64,000 nt of DNA from JBBDWK01 sp040902885. Lineage in GTDB: Bacteria > Acidobacteriota > Terriglobia > Bryobacterales > Bryobacteraceae. Location: contig JBBDWK010000042.1 of assembly GCA_040902885.1 (NCBI GenBank), forward strand, positions 1 to 64,000. Reading direction: 5' to 3'. Positions 23,605 to 32,767 of this stretch are shown here, one piece after another. Within the stretch, counting starts at the first letter, position 1. Each line of letters opens with the position of its first letter. The translations under genes were made by a program, and so were the position numbers. The notes under the pieces are model-generated. The model ran no database searches. It was not told where the DNA came from and saw only the letters and a list, made by a program, of their open reading frames with translations.

Positions 23605-26600
23605 CTAGAACGCGAACCGCAAGGTGTATTGGATCTCGCGCCCGCGGTTGCCCTGCGCTTGGGCAGTGGACCGGCCGAACAGAGCATTACCTGCCGTCAG
23701 GTTCGGGTTGGCCCACATGAGCGAGTTGGTCAGGTTGTACGCCTCCATCCGGAACTCGAGTCTGTAGCGCTCCCGGATCGGGAAGACCTTGGAAATAGTC
23801 GCGTCTAAGTTCCACAAATTGGGACCCGTCATGCCATCAAACTGCCACGGATTCGTACGAGGCGTGAACGGCGTCTGCACCTTAAACGCGTCGGTGTTGA
23901 ACCACTTCTCAGGGCCCGGGTTGTCGATGTACGGATCGCCCGCGAAGTCCATCGGATTGAACCGCAGGAATTCGCCGGACCGATAGGTGTAGATGCCGCT
24001 GAGCTGCCAATCGCCGAAGACACCGTTCAGGATCGGATGCATCGACCCGAGCCGCTTTCCCTTCCCGACCGGAAGCTCGTACGTCCCGGCGATCGTTGCG
24101 CGGTGCCGGGCGTTGTTGGACGGACGCCAGAACACCTCGTCCGTGTACTCCGCGGGATCGTTGAAATACCACTCTTCGCGTTCCTGATTGTAGTTATAAG
24201 CGAATAAGACGCTCGCTCCTGCCGCGTACGTGCGTTGAACGCGCAATTGCAGCGCCTGGTACCGGGCTCGCCAATCGCTCAGGTTATTCACGGTCAAAGC
24301 TCCGTACTGCGGATACGGGCGCAGGAGGCTGCCCCTGGTGACCGTTGCCTGATTTCCCTGGACTCCCGGAAACACATCGGGTGTCAGGTAGTTGGAGAAC
24401 GGATTCGGAATGTTCTGAGAGAGCTGCGCTTTGTACGTGTAGCCCAGCTCCGGGTCGGCCATATTCACCAGCCGGCTGTGCGGCACGTTGCGGCCGATAT
24501 TCATGAACCAGGTGGCATCCACTTTGAACTGCCCCGGGATTTCGCGCATGATCGTGAAGTTCACGCGATCGTTAATTTGCTGCTTATAATCCTGATTGGC
24601 CCAGTTGGCGGCGTTGCCGACGTTCGTGTACGGCCCGAGGCTCTTGCCGATCGGCAACTGCAAAGGATTCGAATTGGACGGGAAAGGATTGGAGAGGTAC
24701 GCCTGCGGGCGGCCTTCCACCATCGGCAGCGGATTCGAGGTCTGGCTGAATCCGGTGCACCACTGGCAGGCAGCCAGAGTATTGGCGCTGGTGTTCCCTT
24801 GTCCGACGGTAACCGGCACTGCATATCGCGCGAAGCCGACGTTTACCGCCGTCTTGTCGTTCACCCGAACCGCCACACCGACCCGAGGAAGAAAGATGTT
24901 CTTCTGCGTTACAAAAGGTTTCCTGTTGTTGCTGTCCGTAAAGACCCAGGCGCCATTGTACGTCGGTCTCGAGAGAGCCTGGAGGTCGGACGGAATTGCG
25001 GGAGGCGCGTTTTGTATCGCGCTGTTAGGCGCCGAAAGATCGAGGTATCGCGAATATATGTCGCGATCGTCGTAAGGGCCGGACTCCCACTCGTGGCGCA
25101 AGCCGAGGTTGAGCGTAACGCGCCGGCTGATCTTCCAGTCGTCATGGATGAACGTCCCGATAAACGGAGAACGCATCGTCTGGAATGGAAAGCCTCTCGC
25201 CGTTGACCGCTGGTCGACTACACCCAGCAGAAACGACGCGTGCGCGTCACCCGAGAGAGCCGTATTGGGAGACAGATAAGTGTTGGCGGTCGAATCCGGA
25301 TAGAAGTTGAAGTTCATCAGGTTCGGGAAGATTCCGATTCCGACGTGGTAGCGGTATTCCGCGCCGGCCTTCAGATAATGCGAGCCGCGCACCTGCGACA
25401 TCTTGCCGCTGGCCGCATAGTGATGCGGATGCTGATACCAGTAGCCGCCCTTGCCGTATTGGGACGTTGTCTGGCCGTTGATGATGATGTTCGGGTAGTA
25501 GACGAGCGGCATGTCCGCGACGTATGGCGAATACCAGGGATTATTCGGCCAGAATTCCGCCAGGCCTTCCTCGCCGACCGCGTACTCGGGAGCTGAATAG
25601 TCGTCTTCCAGCATGGAGTAGCTGCCGCGGAAGTTCAGAACCGTACGTTCCGATAACGTGTAGACCAGGTCGCCCGCGATGTTCCGCGAGTTCATAATGC
25701 CGCCGTTATCGTTAGGCATCGCTCGCGAATTGTTCGGCGTGTAGTTCCCTTGGTCGAGCGTAGTTTTGAACTGCGAATAACGCCCGAATGCCTTCAGCTT
25801 ATCGGAAATGTTCCAGTCGGTACGGCTGGAGAAATTCGCGTTCTTCATCGGCCAGGGATACGACACCCTGAAGTTGTTCGAACTCGCCAGGTCGTCACCC
25901 GGGTTATTCGGGCCCCAGAAATCCTGCATGATGCGCCCGGCGGTCGGGTCGATGCGGCTCGCAGGGATGATGTTGTTCGGAAATGCCTGCCGCGTCGCCG
26001 TATTCGTCCCGACGTTCAGCACCGTCGTCGCTGGATCGTAGATGGTCCGCAGGCCTCCGGATCGGTTCAAAGATCGCGAGAAGTCGCCGCTTCGTTCCAG
26101 ATCCGTCGGCATCGTTCGGACGGCATCCCTCGGTTCTTTCGTTCGCCAGCCTTCATACGTGAAGAAAGTGAAGAGTTTGTTCTTCTTGATGGGACCGCCT
26201 ACCGTGCCGCCCCAGATATGGTTGCGGACGAAGTTCGGCGTCCGATTGGTTGGGTTGAGTACGGCATTGAATTTAGGGTTTCTTCCGAAATAGTAGGCTG
26301 TTCCGTGAATTTCGTTTGTTCCTGACTTCGTCGAGACGGACAGCGTTCCGCCAGCCGTGTGGCCAAACTCGGCATCGACCGAATTCTGCTGCACCGAGAA
26401 CTCCTGTACGGCATCCATGGGCGGCGAGTATGATCCTTTCGGGCCGATCTGAATGGGTGCACCATCTAGAAGCAGGTCATTCTTTTGGCTCGTGTTACCG
26501 CCGACGTCTATCGTGGACGAGGACCACATGAAGAACGGGTTCCGTTCGGCAAAATAGCGGTTCACGACCGCCGGATCGAGCAGCGCCAGCGTAAACGCGT

Positions 26601-27036
26601 TCCGCGCCTTGACCGGAAGCTCCATCAGCATCTTGCGGTCAACGGTCAGCTCGCGGGTGGTCGTATTGAACTGCAGCGTCACGGCCGAGGCTTCCACGGT
26701 GACCGTTTCAACCACAGCGCCGGGTCTCAGAGTGAAGTTCGCGGTGACGTCGGCGCGCGTCTGGACCAGTACGTTCTCCTGCACCTGGCGGGAGAATCCC
26801 TCAAACTCCGCCGACACGGTGTAGGTGCCGGGCTCGACGTTGTCAAACAGATACCCGCCGTTGGCGCCGGTCTCCCGGGTAGCCGTGACGCCCGTTCCGT
26901 TATTGCGGATGGTTACTTTCGATCCAACCACGGCCGCGTCGGAGGAATCCGTCACGATCCCTTGCAGTTTGGCGCGATAATCCTGGGCGGAAGCCACACC
27001 CAGGCACACAACGAGACACAAAAACCGATGAAGCAT
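23605..27036 (-). CDS. Oar-like TonB-dependent receptor with carboxypeptidase-regulatory domain
   Basis: A 1143-residue outer-membrane protein. A signal peptide (MLHRFLCLVVCLGVASAQ) is followed by a carboxypeptidase-regulatory-like beta-sandwich (LQGIVTDSSDAAVVGSKVTIRN), a plug-like region and a long beta-barrel rich in aromatic and Asn residues. It ends in an aromatic residue (LRFAF), as barrel proteins do. Acidobacteria have dozens of these Oar-type receptors, and substrates are usually unknown oligosaccharides or peptides. GGAG nine bases before 27036 fixes the start, although the frame is open further upstream. No TonB/ExbBD is nearby. Confidence 0.88.
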   Translation of the reverse strand: MLHRFLCLVVCLGVASAQDYRAKLQGIVTDSSDAAVVGSKVTIRNNGTGVTATRETGANGGYLFDNVEPGTYTVSAEFEGFSRQVQENVLVQTRADVTANFTLRPGAVVETVTVEASAVTLQFNTTTRELTVDRKMLMELPVKARNAFTLALLDPAVVNRYFAERNPFFMWSSSTIDVGGNTSQKNDLLLDGAPIQIGPKGSYSPPMDAVQEFSVQQNSVDAEFGHTAGGTLSVSTKSGTNEIHGTAYYFGRNPKFNAVLNPTNRTPNFVRNHIWGGTVGGPIKKNKLFTFFTYEGWRTKEPRDAVRTMPTDLERSGDFSRSLNRSGGLRTIYDPATTVLNVGTNTATRQAFPNNIIPASRIDPTAGRIMQDFWGPNNPGDDLASSNNFRVSYPWPMKNANFSSRTDWNISDKLKAFGRYSQFKTTLDQGNYTPNNSRAMPNDNGGIMNSRNIAGDLVYTLSERTVLNFRGSYSMLEDDYSAPEYAVGEEGLAEFWPNNPWYSPYVADMPLVYYPNIIINGQTTSQYGKGGYWYQHPHHYAASGKMSQVRGSHYLKAGAEYRYHVGIGIFPNLMNFNFYPDSTANTYLSPNTALSGDAHASFLLGVVDQRSTARGFPFQTMRSPFIGTFIHDDWKISRRVTLNLGLRHEWESGPYDDRDIYSRYLDLSAPNSAIQNAPPAIPSDLQALSRPTYNGAWVFTDSNNRKPFVTQKNIFLPRVGVAVRVNDKTAVNVGFARYAVPVTVGQGNTSANTLAACQWCTGFSQTSNPLPMVEGRPQAYLSNPFPSNSNPLQLPIGKSLGPYTNVGNAANWANQDYKQQINDRVNFTIMREIPGQFKVDATWFMNIGRNVPHSRLVNMADPELGYTYKAQLSQNIPNPFSNYLTPDVFPGVQGNQATVTRGSLLRPYPQYGALTVNNLSDWRARYQALQLRVQRTYAAGASVLFAYNYNQEREEWYFNDPAEYTDEVFWRPSNNARHRATIAGTYELPVGKGKRLGSMHPILNGVFGDWQLSGIYTYRSGEFLRFNPMDFAGDPYIDNPGPEKWFNTDAFKVQTPFTPRTNPWQFDGMTGPNLWNLDATISKVFPIRERYRLEFRMEAYNLTNSLMWANPNLTAGNALFGRSTAQAQGNRGREIQYTLRFAF

Positions 27037-27081
27037 ATTTTTCTCCGTTTTTAAAGACTCCCCCATCTGACGATCTGGAAG

Positions 27082-27110
27082 AGAATGGCACGAACGGATT
27101 TCGTTGTCAA
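27082..27110 (-). promoter_or_regulatory. Probable promoter of the TonB receptor gene
   Basis: On the minus strand a perfect TTGACA (27110-27105) is followed after 17 bases by CATTCT (27087-27082), preceded by TGn. The -10 is weak, so confidence is moderate. It lies immediately after the stop of the thioredoxin-like gene. Confidence 0.45.
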
Positions 27111-27119
27111 TGGGCAGAC

Positions 27120-27686
27120 TCAGGCCGCCCAAACAGACGCTTTCTTGGCCCATGCCGTGTCCGCGTATCGCGACTGCATGGCATCCGCCGTCTGCTTTAA
27201 GGCGCTGGCGTCGTTTGTCGCTTTGTACTTCGACACGCCGGCCCAGTACAACGCTTCGGGCGCGATGTCGGCTTCCGGATAGCTCTCGGCAACCTTCCGG
27301 AAGCGCCGCTCGGCTTCGCCCCATGCGCTGCCCGCGAACGCGACTTTGCCAAGTCCGAATTCGAGCTGCGGGAGGAACTCCTCCACCGGCAGATAGCCCT
27401 CAAACCGGTAGCGCTCGGTTCCGCCGGAATCGGCGACGATTATCGTAGGGGTCCACTGAGCGCCGAACCGCTGAAAGCCCGTGGGATTTTCTTTGATGTG
27501 GATTTTGACCGGAATGAAATTGTCGTTGATGAACGAAGAAACCCGCTCATCGGGGTACACCTCGGCATCCAGCCGAGCGCATCCGCTTCACATGGGCGCC
27601 GCGCTGAAATCGAGCAACACCACTTTGCCCCGTTCCTTGGCCTGGCTCAGAGCGGCATCAACGTCCTTATTCCACGATACAGGCAT
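27120..27686 (-). CDS. Thioredoxin-like selenoprotein candidate (UxxC) with helical C-terminus
   Basis: Reading from ATG 27686 (GGAGG just upstream) gives residues 1-32 ending ...VVLLDFSAAPM. An in-frame TGA at 27590-27588 follows, then SGCARLDAEVYPDERV and a continuous frame to 27120, 188 codons if TGA is read as selenocysteine. The TGA falls exactly at the first Cys of a thioredoxin CxxC (U33-S-G-C36). The flanking sequence on both sides is conserved-looking thioredoxin fold: DFSAAPM, then FINDNFIPVKIHI, then WTPTIIV with the cis-Pro. A C-terminal ~80-residue helical, TPR-like tail follows. A SECIS-like hairpin starts 10 bases after the TGA. The probable role is a thiol/selenol redox enzyme. 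The alternative is a recent nonsense mutation of Cys (TGC/TGT to TGA). Confidence 0.8.
27561..27577 (-). promoter_or_regulatory. Bacterial SECIS-like hairpin
   Basis: On the minus strand CTCGGC-TGGAT-GCCGAG forms a perfect 6-bp stem with a 5-base loop containing GG. It begins 10 bases after the in-frame UGA. The total of 17 bases and the ~11-base spacing reproduce the geometry of the E. coli fdhF SECIS mini-helix that binds SelB. This is inference from structure and position. Confidence 0.75.
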
Positions 27687-27799
27687 ATGCGTTTTCCTCC
27701 GGTTGCGAGTGTAACGCTAAAAGGATGCGGCGGACCGTGCTGTCCGGCACAATCCTGAGACTCTTCGGCCCTTTGCGCTACCCTAAAACTATAAGCGTC

Positions 27800-27857
27800 C
27801 CGCTCCCTCACGGTCTCGGCTTTAAAGGGTTTACCGAGCCGCGACCTGAGGGAGCGG
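27800..27857. repeat. 58-bp imperfect palindrome (family member 1)
   Basis: The arms begin CCGCTCCCTCA and end TGAGGGAGCGG, with inner arms around GGTC/CGGCT and a central AT-rich loop (TTTAAAGGGTTT). It shares arm sequences CCGCTCCCT, GGTCGCGGCT and AGCCGCGACC with the palindrome at 35366-35424. It lies between the selenoprotein candidate and lpxD and could fold in either transcript. Confidence 0.8.
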
Positions 27858-27884
27858 TTGCCAGAGGGCCGCAGGACCAGTCGG

Positions 27885-28904
27885 ATGAAGCTGCGTGACA
27901 TCGCCCAATCTTTGGGCTGCAAGCTAACGGGAAACGGGGATCTGGAGATCGCCGGGGTGCGCGGCATGGAGCACGCGGGCCCGGAGCATCTCACCTTCCT
28001 CGCCAACCCCAAGTACGCGCCCAAAGTACGCGATACGCGCGCCGCCGCCATCCTGGTGTCCGAGCCTCTCAACGGCCTCGCCATCTCCTGTCTCGTATCG
28101 GAAAATCCCTACCTGGACTTCGCCCGCGCCCTGGAACTCTTCTACCGTCCTCCCAGGCCGGCGCCCGGCATCCATCCGCTGGCATCCGTCGCGTGCACCG
28201 CGGAGATTGGCGATGGCGCTTCCATCGGCCCTTTCGTTTGCGTCGGCGAGCGCGTCCGCATCGGACGCAACGCCGGCCTCCATCCCCATGTCGTGATCTA
28301 CGAAGGCGCGGAAATCGGCGACGATTTCCTCGCTCACTCGCATGCCACGGTGCGCGAGTTTTGCCGCATCGGAGATCGCGTCATCTTGCAGAACGGTGTT
28401 GTCGTCGGTGGCGATGGATACGGATTCGCCAAGCGTTCCGATGGGTCGCATCACAAAATCCCGCAGTCCGGTATCACCGTCGTTGAAGACGATGTGGAGA
28501 TTCAGTCGCTCACTTCCGTGGATCGCGCCACGGTGGGCGAAACCCGCGTGCGCCGGGGCGCGAAGATCGACAGTCTGGTTCAGATCGGCCACGCCTGCGA
28601 AGTTGGCGAAGACAACATCGTTTGCGCTCAAACCGGCCTGGCCGGCAGCTCTGTGCTGGAACGCAACGTGCTTCTGGCCGGGCAGGTGGGAGTTTCCGGG
28701 CACCTTACGATCCACGAGAACGCGATCGTCTATGCGCAAAGCGGCATCGGAGGCGACATCCCGGCCGGCGCCAGATACTCCGGATCGCCCGCCTTCCCGA
28801 GCAACGAATGGCTGCGCGCGATCACGGCCTTCCCGAAGCTTCCCGAGTTGTTAAAAACGGTGCGGGATCTCAAAAAGAGGGTGGAAGAACTGGAAAAAGA
28901 ATGA
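27885..28904 (+). CDS. lpxD: UDP-3-O-acylglucosamine N-acyltransferase
   Basis: A 339-residue left-handed beta-helix acyltransferase of lipid A synthesis. The N-terminal uridine-binding domain (MKLRDIAQSLGCKLTG, then LTFLANPKY) is followed by hexapeptide repeats (IGDGASIGPFVCVGERVRIGRNAGLH). The catalytic His region is in VQIGHACEVG, and a C-terminal helix (KTVRDLKKRVEELEKE) follows. It transfers a 3-hydroxyacyl group from ACP to UDP-acylglucosamine. The ATG at 27885 is the family start. The gene is isolated from other lpx genes and overlaps the LOG gene by ATGA. Confidence 0.95.
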   Translation: MKLRDIAQSLGCKLTGNGDLEIAGVRGMEHAGPEHLTFLANPKYAPKVRDTRAAAILVSEPLNGLAISCLVSENPYLDFARALELFYRPPRPAPGIHPLASVACTAEIGDGASIGPFVCVGERVRIGRNAGLHPHVVIYEGAEIGDDFLAHSHATVREFCRIGDRVILQNGVVVGGDGYGFAKRSDGSHHKIPQSGITVVEDDVEIQSLTSVDRATVGETRVRRGAKIDSLVQIGHACEVGEDNIVCAQTGLAGSSVLERNVLLAGQVGVSGHLTIHENAIVYAQSGIGGDIPAGARYSGSPAFPSNEWLRAITAFPKLPELLKTVRDLKKRVEELEKE

Positions 28905-29713
28905 ACAAGATCAGACCGGCGGTGCATCGCCGTCCGGTTGCATACAAAAACGAGGGGTTTCTCAAGAGCCCCGATGCACGGCCCTTGCGCATCCTCTCGG
29001 AATACCTGGAGCCGCTTGCCCACTTCAGGCGCGAAAAGGTCCGCGATACCGTGGTTTTCTTCGGCTCGGCCCGCATCAAGGAGGATGGGCCGCTCGCGCG
29101 CTACTATCATGAAGCGCGCGAGTTGGCGGCCAGGATCACCAGTTGGTCGGCATCGCTCCCCACCAATGGCCGCCGCTTTGTGGTGTGCTCGGGCGGCGGT
29201 CCGGGCATTATGGAGGCCGCCAATCGCGGCGCCCTGGAAGCGGGCGGCCAATCGATCGGTCTCAATATCGGTCTCCCGTTCGAGCAGCTTCCCAATCCCT
29301 ATATCACGGACGAGCTGAACTTCGAGTTCCACTACTTCTTCATGCGCAAGTTCTGGTTCGCGTATCTTGCCAAAGCCATGGTCGCCTTTCCGGGCGGTTT
29401 CGGGACCCTGGACGAGCTGGCCGAGATCCTCACCCTGGTGCAAACCCAGAAGGTCAGGAAGAAGAGCACCATCGTTTTGTATGGTTCGGCCTTTTGGAAG
29501 GAGATCGTCAACTTTGACGCGCTGGTGCGCTACGGTATGATTTCGGAGTCGGACCTCAATCTCTTCGAGTATGCGGACGACCCGGAGGCAGCCATGGAAA
29601 TCCTGCGCGACGGTCTCACCGCCAACTATCTGCTCGGGGAAGAGGCGGATCGGGAGACGCCCGCGATCGCCAAGTCCACCGATCCCGAGGAGGTCCCAGG
29701 AGTCGTCCCATGA
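28901..29713 (+). CDS. LOG-family nucleoside monophosphate phosphoribohydrolase
   Basis: A 270-residue Rossmann-like protein with the LOG hallmark motifs GGGPGIMEAANRGA and PGGFGTLDELAE. LOG proteins ('lysine decarboxylase-like', cytokinin-activating in plants) cleave nucleoside 5'-monophosphates into base and ribose-5-phosphate; the real substrate in bacteria is often AMP or another purine nucleotide. It overlaps lpxD (ATGA) and the Gfo/Idh gene (ATGA), so the three are co-translated though functionally unrelated. Confidence 0.88.
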   Translation: MNKIRPAVHRRPVAYKNEGFLKSPDARPLRILSEYLEPLAHFRREKVRDTVVFFGSARIKEDGPLARYYHEARELAARITSWSASLPTNGRRFVVCSGGGPGIMEAANRGALEAGGQSIGLNIGLPFEQLPNPYITDELNFEFHYFFMRKFWFAYLAKAMVAFPGGFGTLDELAEILTLVQTQKVRKKSTIVLYGSAFWKEIVNFDALVRYGMISESDLNLFEYADDPEAAMEILRDGLTANYLLGEEADRETPAIAKSTDPEEVPGVVP

Positions 29714-30831
29714 GCACAAAAATTTGGCGGGCCGCTGTCATAGGGCGTACCGGACGGGGTAACTATGGCCACGGCCTGGATGTCGTTTGGAAGCAGTTTC
29801 CCAACGTGCAAATCGTCGCCGTCGCGGACGAAAATGAAGCCGGGCTGACCAAGGCCGCCGAGCGCCTGGGCTGCAAAGCGCGCTATGCCGACTACCGGAA
29901 GATGCTGCGCGAGGAGCGGCCGGATCTCGTCTCCATTGGGCCTCGCTGGCCGGACTGCCATCTGGAAATGGCGCTCGCCGCGGCCGAAGCGCGCGCCTCC
30001 ATCTATATGGAGAAGCCCATATCGCGCACGCCGGCCGAAGCCGACCGCATGATCGACGCCTGCGACCGCGCGCACGTCAAGCTGGCCGTCGCGCACCAGA
30101 TGCGCATCGCGCCCGTGCTGGAGCTGGCCAAGCGGCGAATCGCGGAAGGCGCCATCGGCAAACTGCAGGAGATGCGCGGGCGCGGCAAAGAAGACCAGCG
30201 CGGCGGCGGCGAGGATCTCATGGTGCTGGGCACCCACGTCATGGACCTCATGCGCCAGTTCGCGGGCGATCCCGTCTGGTGCTTCGGCAGCGCGACTGTG
30301 GGCGGGCGCGACGTGAAGCGAACCGACGTGACTGAAGGACCCGAGGCTTTGGGACCACTGGCCGGCGATGCCATCTCCGCCACTTACTCCTTCCCTAGCG
30401 ACGTGACCGGCTACTTCGTCTCCAAACGCGGGCAGGCGAACGGCGTGCGCTGGGGCCTCGATCTGTACGGCAGCAAGGGCATCATGACCATCCGCGCGAA
30501 CATGGCCCCGGAAGTTCACATCTGCGAGTCGCCGCGCTGGACCGATAGCGGCTGGACGCGCCTGGTTTCGCCGGACGATGCCCTGCCGGGCAATGCCTCG
30601 CCGCGCGGGCAGGATGAAGCCAACCGCGCGCTGGTCGCGGACTTGCTCGACGCCATTGAGAAGGACCGGGCGCCGATTGCGAGCGGCGTGGAAGCGCGCT
30701 GGACCATCGAAATGGCGCTCGCGGTCTATGAGTCTCACCGCACCGGGGGCCGCGTAGGCTTTCCGCTCAAGAGCCGCGAACATCCGCTGACCGCGCCGCC
30801 GCAAACCAGAGGCGCGGGACGGAGCCGATAG
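29710..30831 (+). CDS. Gfo/Idh/MocA-family oxidoreductase
   Basis: A 373-residue NAD(P)-dependent oxidoreductase. The N-terminal Rossmann fold (AAVIGRTGRGNYGHGLD) is followed by VEKP-type MEKPISRTPAEADR, holding the conserved Lys. The C-terminal alpha/beta domain contains the family's substrate-binding face. Typical substrates are sugars and inositols. No sugar genes adjoin it, so the substrate is unknown. Confidence 0.85.
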   Translation: MSTKIWRAAVIGRTGRGNYGHGLDVVWKQFPNVQIVAVADENEAGLTKAAERLGCKARYADYRKMLREERPDLVSIGPRWPDCHLEMALAAAEARASIYMEKPISRTPAEADRMIDACDRAHVKLAVAHQMRIAPVLELAKRRIAEGAIGKLQEMRGRGKEDQRGGGEDLMVLGTHVMDLMRQFAGDPVWCFGSATVGGRDVKRTDVTEGPEALGPLAGDAISATYSFPSDVTGYFVSKRGQANGVRWGLDLYGSKGIMTIRANMAPEVHICESPRWTDSGWTRLVSPDDALPGNASPRGQDEANRALVADLLDAIEKDRAPIASGVEARWTIEMALAVYESHRTGGRVGFPLKSREHPLTAPPQTRGAGRSR

Positions 30832-30844
30832 TGGCTGCTCATCC

Positions 30845-32764
30845 ATGCGGCGCCGCTTGAGATCCATTCTCCCTCTGCTCGGACGCCCGGAAAAGCTGTT
30901 CCTGTCGGTTTTGCTGTTTTACCTCGTCCTTGTGGTCGCCGGGCCGCCCGGGTTGTTCCGGGTTGCCGTGATGCTCGCGGCCTACGGTCTTGGCATTGCG
31001 GTGGCCATTCGGTGGATTCGCAGGGGAATCGTCAAGGTCATCTGGCGGCTGCGCAACCGGCTCGTTGTCGCTTATGTCTTCATCGCGCTGGTCCCGGTCG
31101 CGCTCATTCTGACGCTGGTCGGAATTGGCGGCTACGCGGTGACCGGACAAGTGGCCATCTACCTGGTTCACTCCGAGTTGCAGCGGCGCGCGGAGGACCT
31201 GCGCATGCCCGCGCGGTTGATCGCGAGAACTCCCCCTGAAATGCGCGAGAGAGTTGTGCGCGAGCTCTCCTCTCATATCCGGGAGCGCCTTCCCGAAATC
31301 GAGCTGGCGGTGCGGGGTAGGGGAGAGTTCCACTTCCCTTCCGATTCCAATCTGTCGGGACCGCCCGCGGGGTGGCAGGATACCGATGGGCTGATCATTC
31401 GCGATGGGCGGATTTACGCCTGGGCGCACGTGGCGAGTGAAGCTTCCGAAGTCACCATGCTCGCTCCCCTTAGCCGGTCGTATCTGGCCGGCCTGATACC
31501 GAATCTCGGCGACGTCTCGATTCTCATGGTGCCGGATTTGAGCTCGCAGCGGCGCGGCGCGATTCCGCCGCCCGTCAATCGCTTCGATTCGGAGCTCACG
31601 TGGCTCACGCCCATACCCGTGGCGTTGTGGGACTCGCCCGGAGCCAGCGACGAGCACGTCCTGGTCGTGCGCTCGCGCCCCTCAGCCGTTCTGCGCACCG
31701 TCTTCGGGCAAGGCGTCAACTGGGCGCAGGGCGTCTTCCTCACCATGGTGCTGGCTGCCGTCATGTTCTTCGCCGTCGAGCTGGTATCGCTCGTCATCGG
31801 CGTCTCCATCACGCGCACCATCACGCAAGCCGTCCACAATCTTTATGAAGGCACCGAGAAGATCAAGGAAGGCGACTTCTCGCACCGCATCGCGGTTTCC
31901 GGCAACGATCAGTTGGCCGAGCTGAGCGCGTCGTTCAACGGCATGACGGAGAACCTCGAGCGTCTCATCGTGGTTGAAAAGGAGAAGGAGCGTCTGCAAT
32001 CGGAAGTCGAGATTGCGCGCGAAGTGCAGCAGCAGCTCTTCCCGCGCACCGTGCCTGCGCTCAAGACGCTCCAGTTGAGCGGCGTGTGCCGGCCCGCGCG
32101 CATGGTGTCCGGCGATTACTACGACTTTCTGTTACTGCACGAATCGGCGGTTGCGCTCGCGCTGGGCGACGTCGCAGGGAAGGGAATCTCCGCCGCGCTT
32201 CTGATGGCCGCCATCCAGTCCAATCTGCGCACGCAGTTGACGGCCGGAATTGCAACCGCCGCGGCGGCGGGCGGATCGGGCGGCGGAATGCCGAATGCTT
32301 TCCAGGCAGCGGACCTGATCGGCCGGCTGAACAGGCAGCTTTACGACACCACGCCGCCCGAGAAATACGCAACCTTCTTTTTTGGCCTGTACGACGATCG
32401 CGACACCACGCTCACTTACATCAATGCCGGCCATTTGCCGCCCATCCTGATTCGCGGCGGCGAGCCGCGGCTTCTCGAAGTGACCGGCACGGTGATCGGC
32501 GCCTTTCCCTTCGTTCGCTACGAAGAGGAGCGGATTCGGCTGGATTCCGGCGATCTGCTGGTGGCTTATACGGACGGCATCACCGAGCCCGAGAACGAGT
32601 ATGGCGAGATGTTCGGCGAAGAGCGCCTCACCGATCTTCTGGTGAAGCACTGGCGGGAGAGCGGCGAGGCGATTACGGCGCGGATTATGGAGGCGGTGCT
32701 GCAATGGACCGGCTCGCCCGAGTTGCAGGACGATATGACCGTGCTGCTCGCCAGGCGGATCTGA
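30845..32764 (+). CDS. RsbU-type PP2C phosphatase with HAMP domain
   Basis: A 639-residue membrane phosphatase. It has N-terminal transmembrane helices (~18-60 and ~80-105), a ~190-residue extracytoplasmic sensor, another helix (~300-325), a HAMP linker (~325-380) and a SpoIIE/PP2C domain (~405-639). Metal ligands are in VSGDYYDF, GDVAGKG and YTDGITEPEN. Such proteins dephosphorylate anti-sigma-factor antagonists in partner-switching stress pathways. No rsbV/rsbW or sigma factor is adjacent, so partners lie elsewhere. Confidence 0.88.
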   Translation: MRRRLRSILPLLGRPEKLFLSVLLFYLVLVVAGPPGLFRVAVMLAAYGLGIAVAIRWIRRGIVKVIWRLRNRLVVAYVFIALVPVALILTLVGIGGYAVTGQVAIYLVHSELQRRAEDLRMPARLIARTPPEMRERVVRELSSHIRERLPEIELAVRGRGEFHFPSDSNLSGPPAGWQDTDGLIIRDGRIYAWAHVASEASEVTMLAPLSRSYLAGLIPNLGDVSILMVPDLSSQRRGAIPPPVNRFDSELTWLTPIPVALWDSPGASDEHVLVVRSRPSAVLRTVFGQGVNWAQGVFLTMVLAAVMFFAVELVSLVIGVSITRTITQAVHNLYEGTEKIKEGDFSHRIAVSGNDQLAELSASFNGMTENLERLIVVEKEKERLQSEVEIAREVQQQLFPRTVPALKTLQLSGVCRPARMVSGDYYDFLLLHESAVALALGDVAGKGISAALLMAAIQSNLRTQLTAGIATAAAAGGSGGGMPNAFQAADLIGRLNRQLYDTTPPEKYATFFFGLYDDRDTTLTYINAGHLPPILIRGGEPRLLEVTGTVIGAFPFVRYEEERIRLDSGDLLVAYTDGITEPENEYGEMFGEERLTDLLVKHWRESGEAITARIMEAVLQWTGSPELQDDMTVLLARRI

Positions 32765-32767
32765 AAA

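Noticed and set aside
27120..27560. Annotating the thioredoxin-like gene from the ATG at 27560 only
   Set aside because: That start cuts off the first half of the thioredoxin fold and its redox motif, whereas the upstream part in the same frame has a strong GGAGG site and family sequence.
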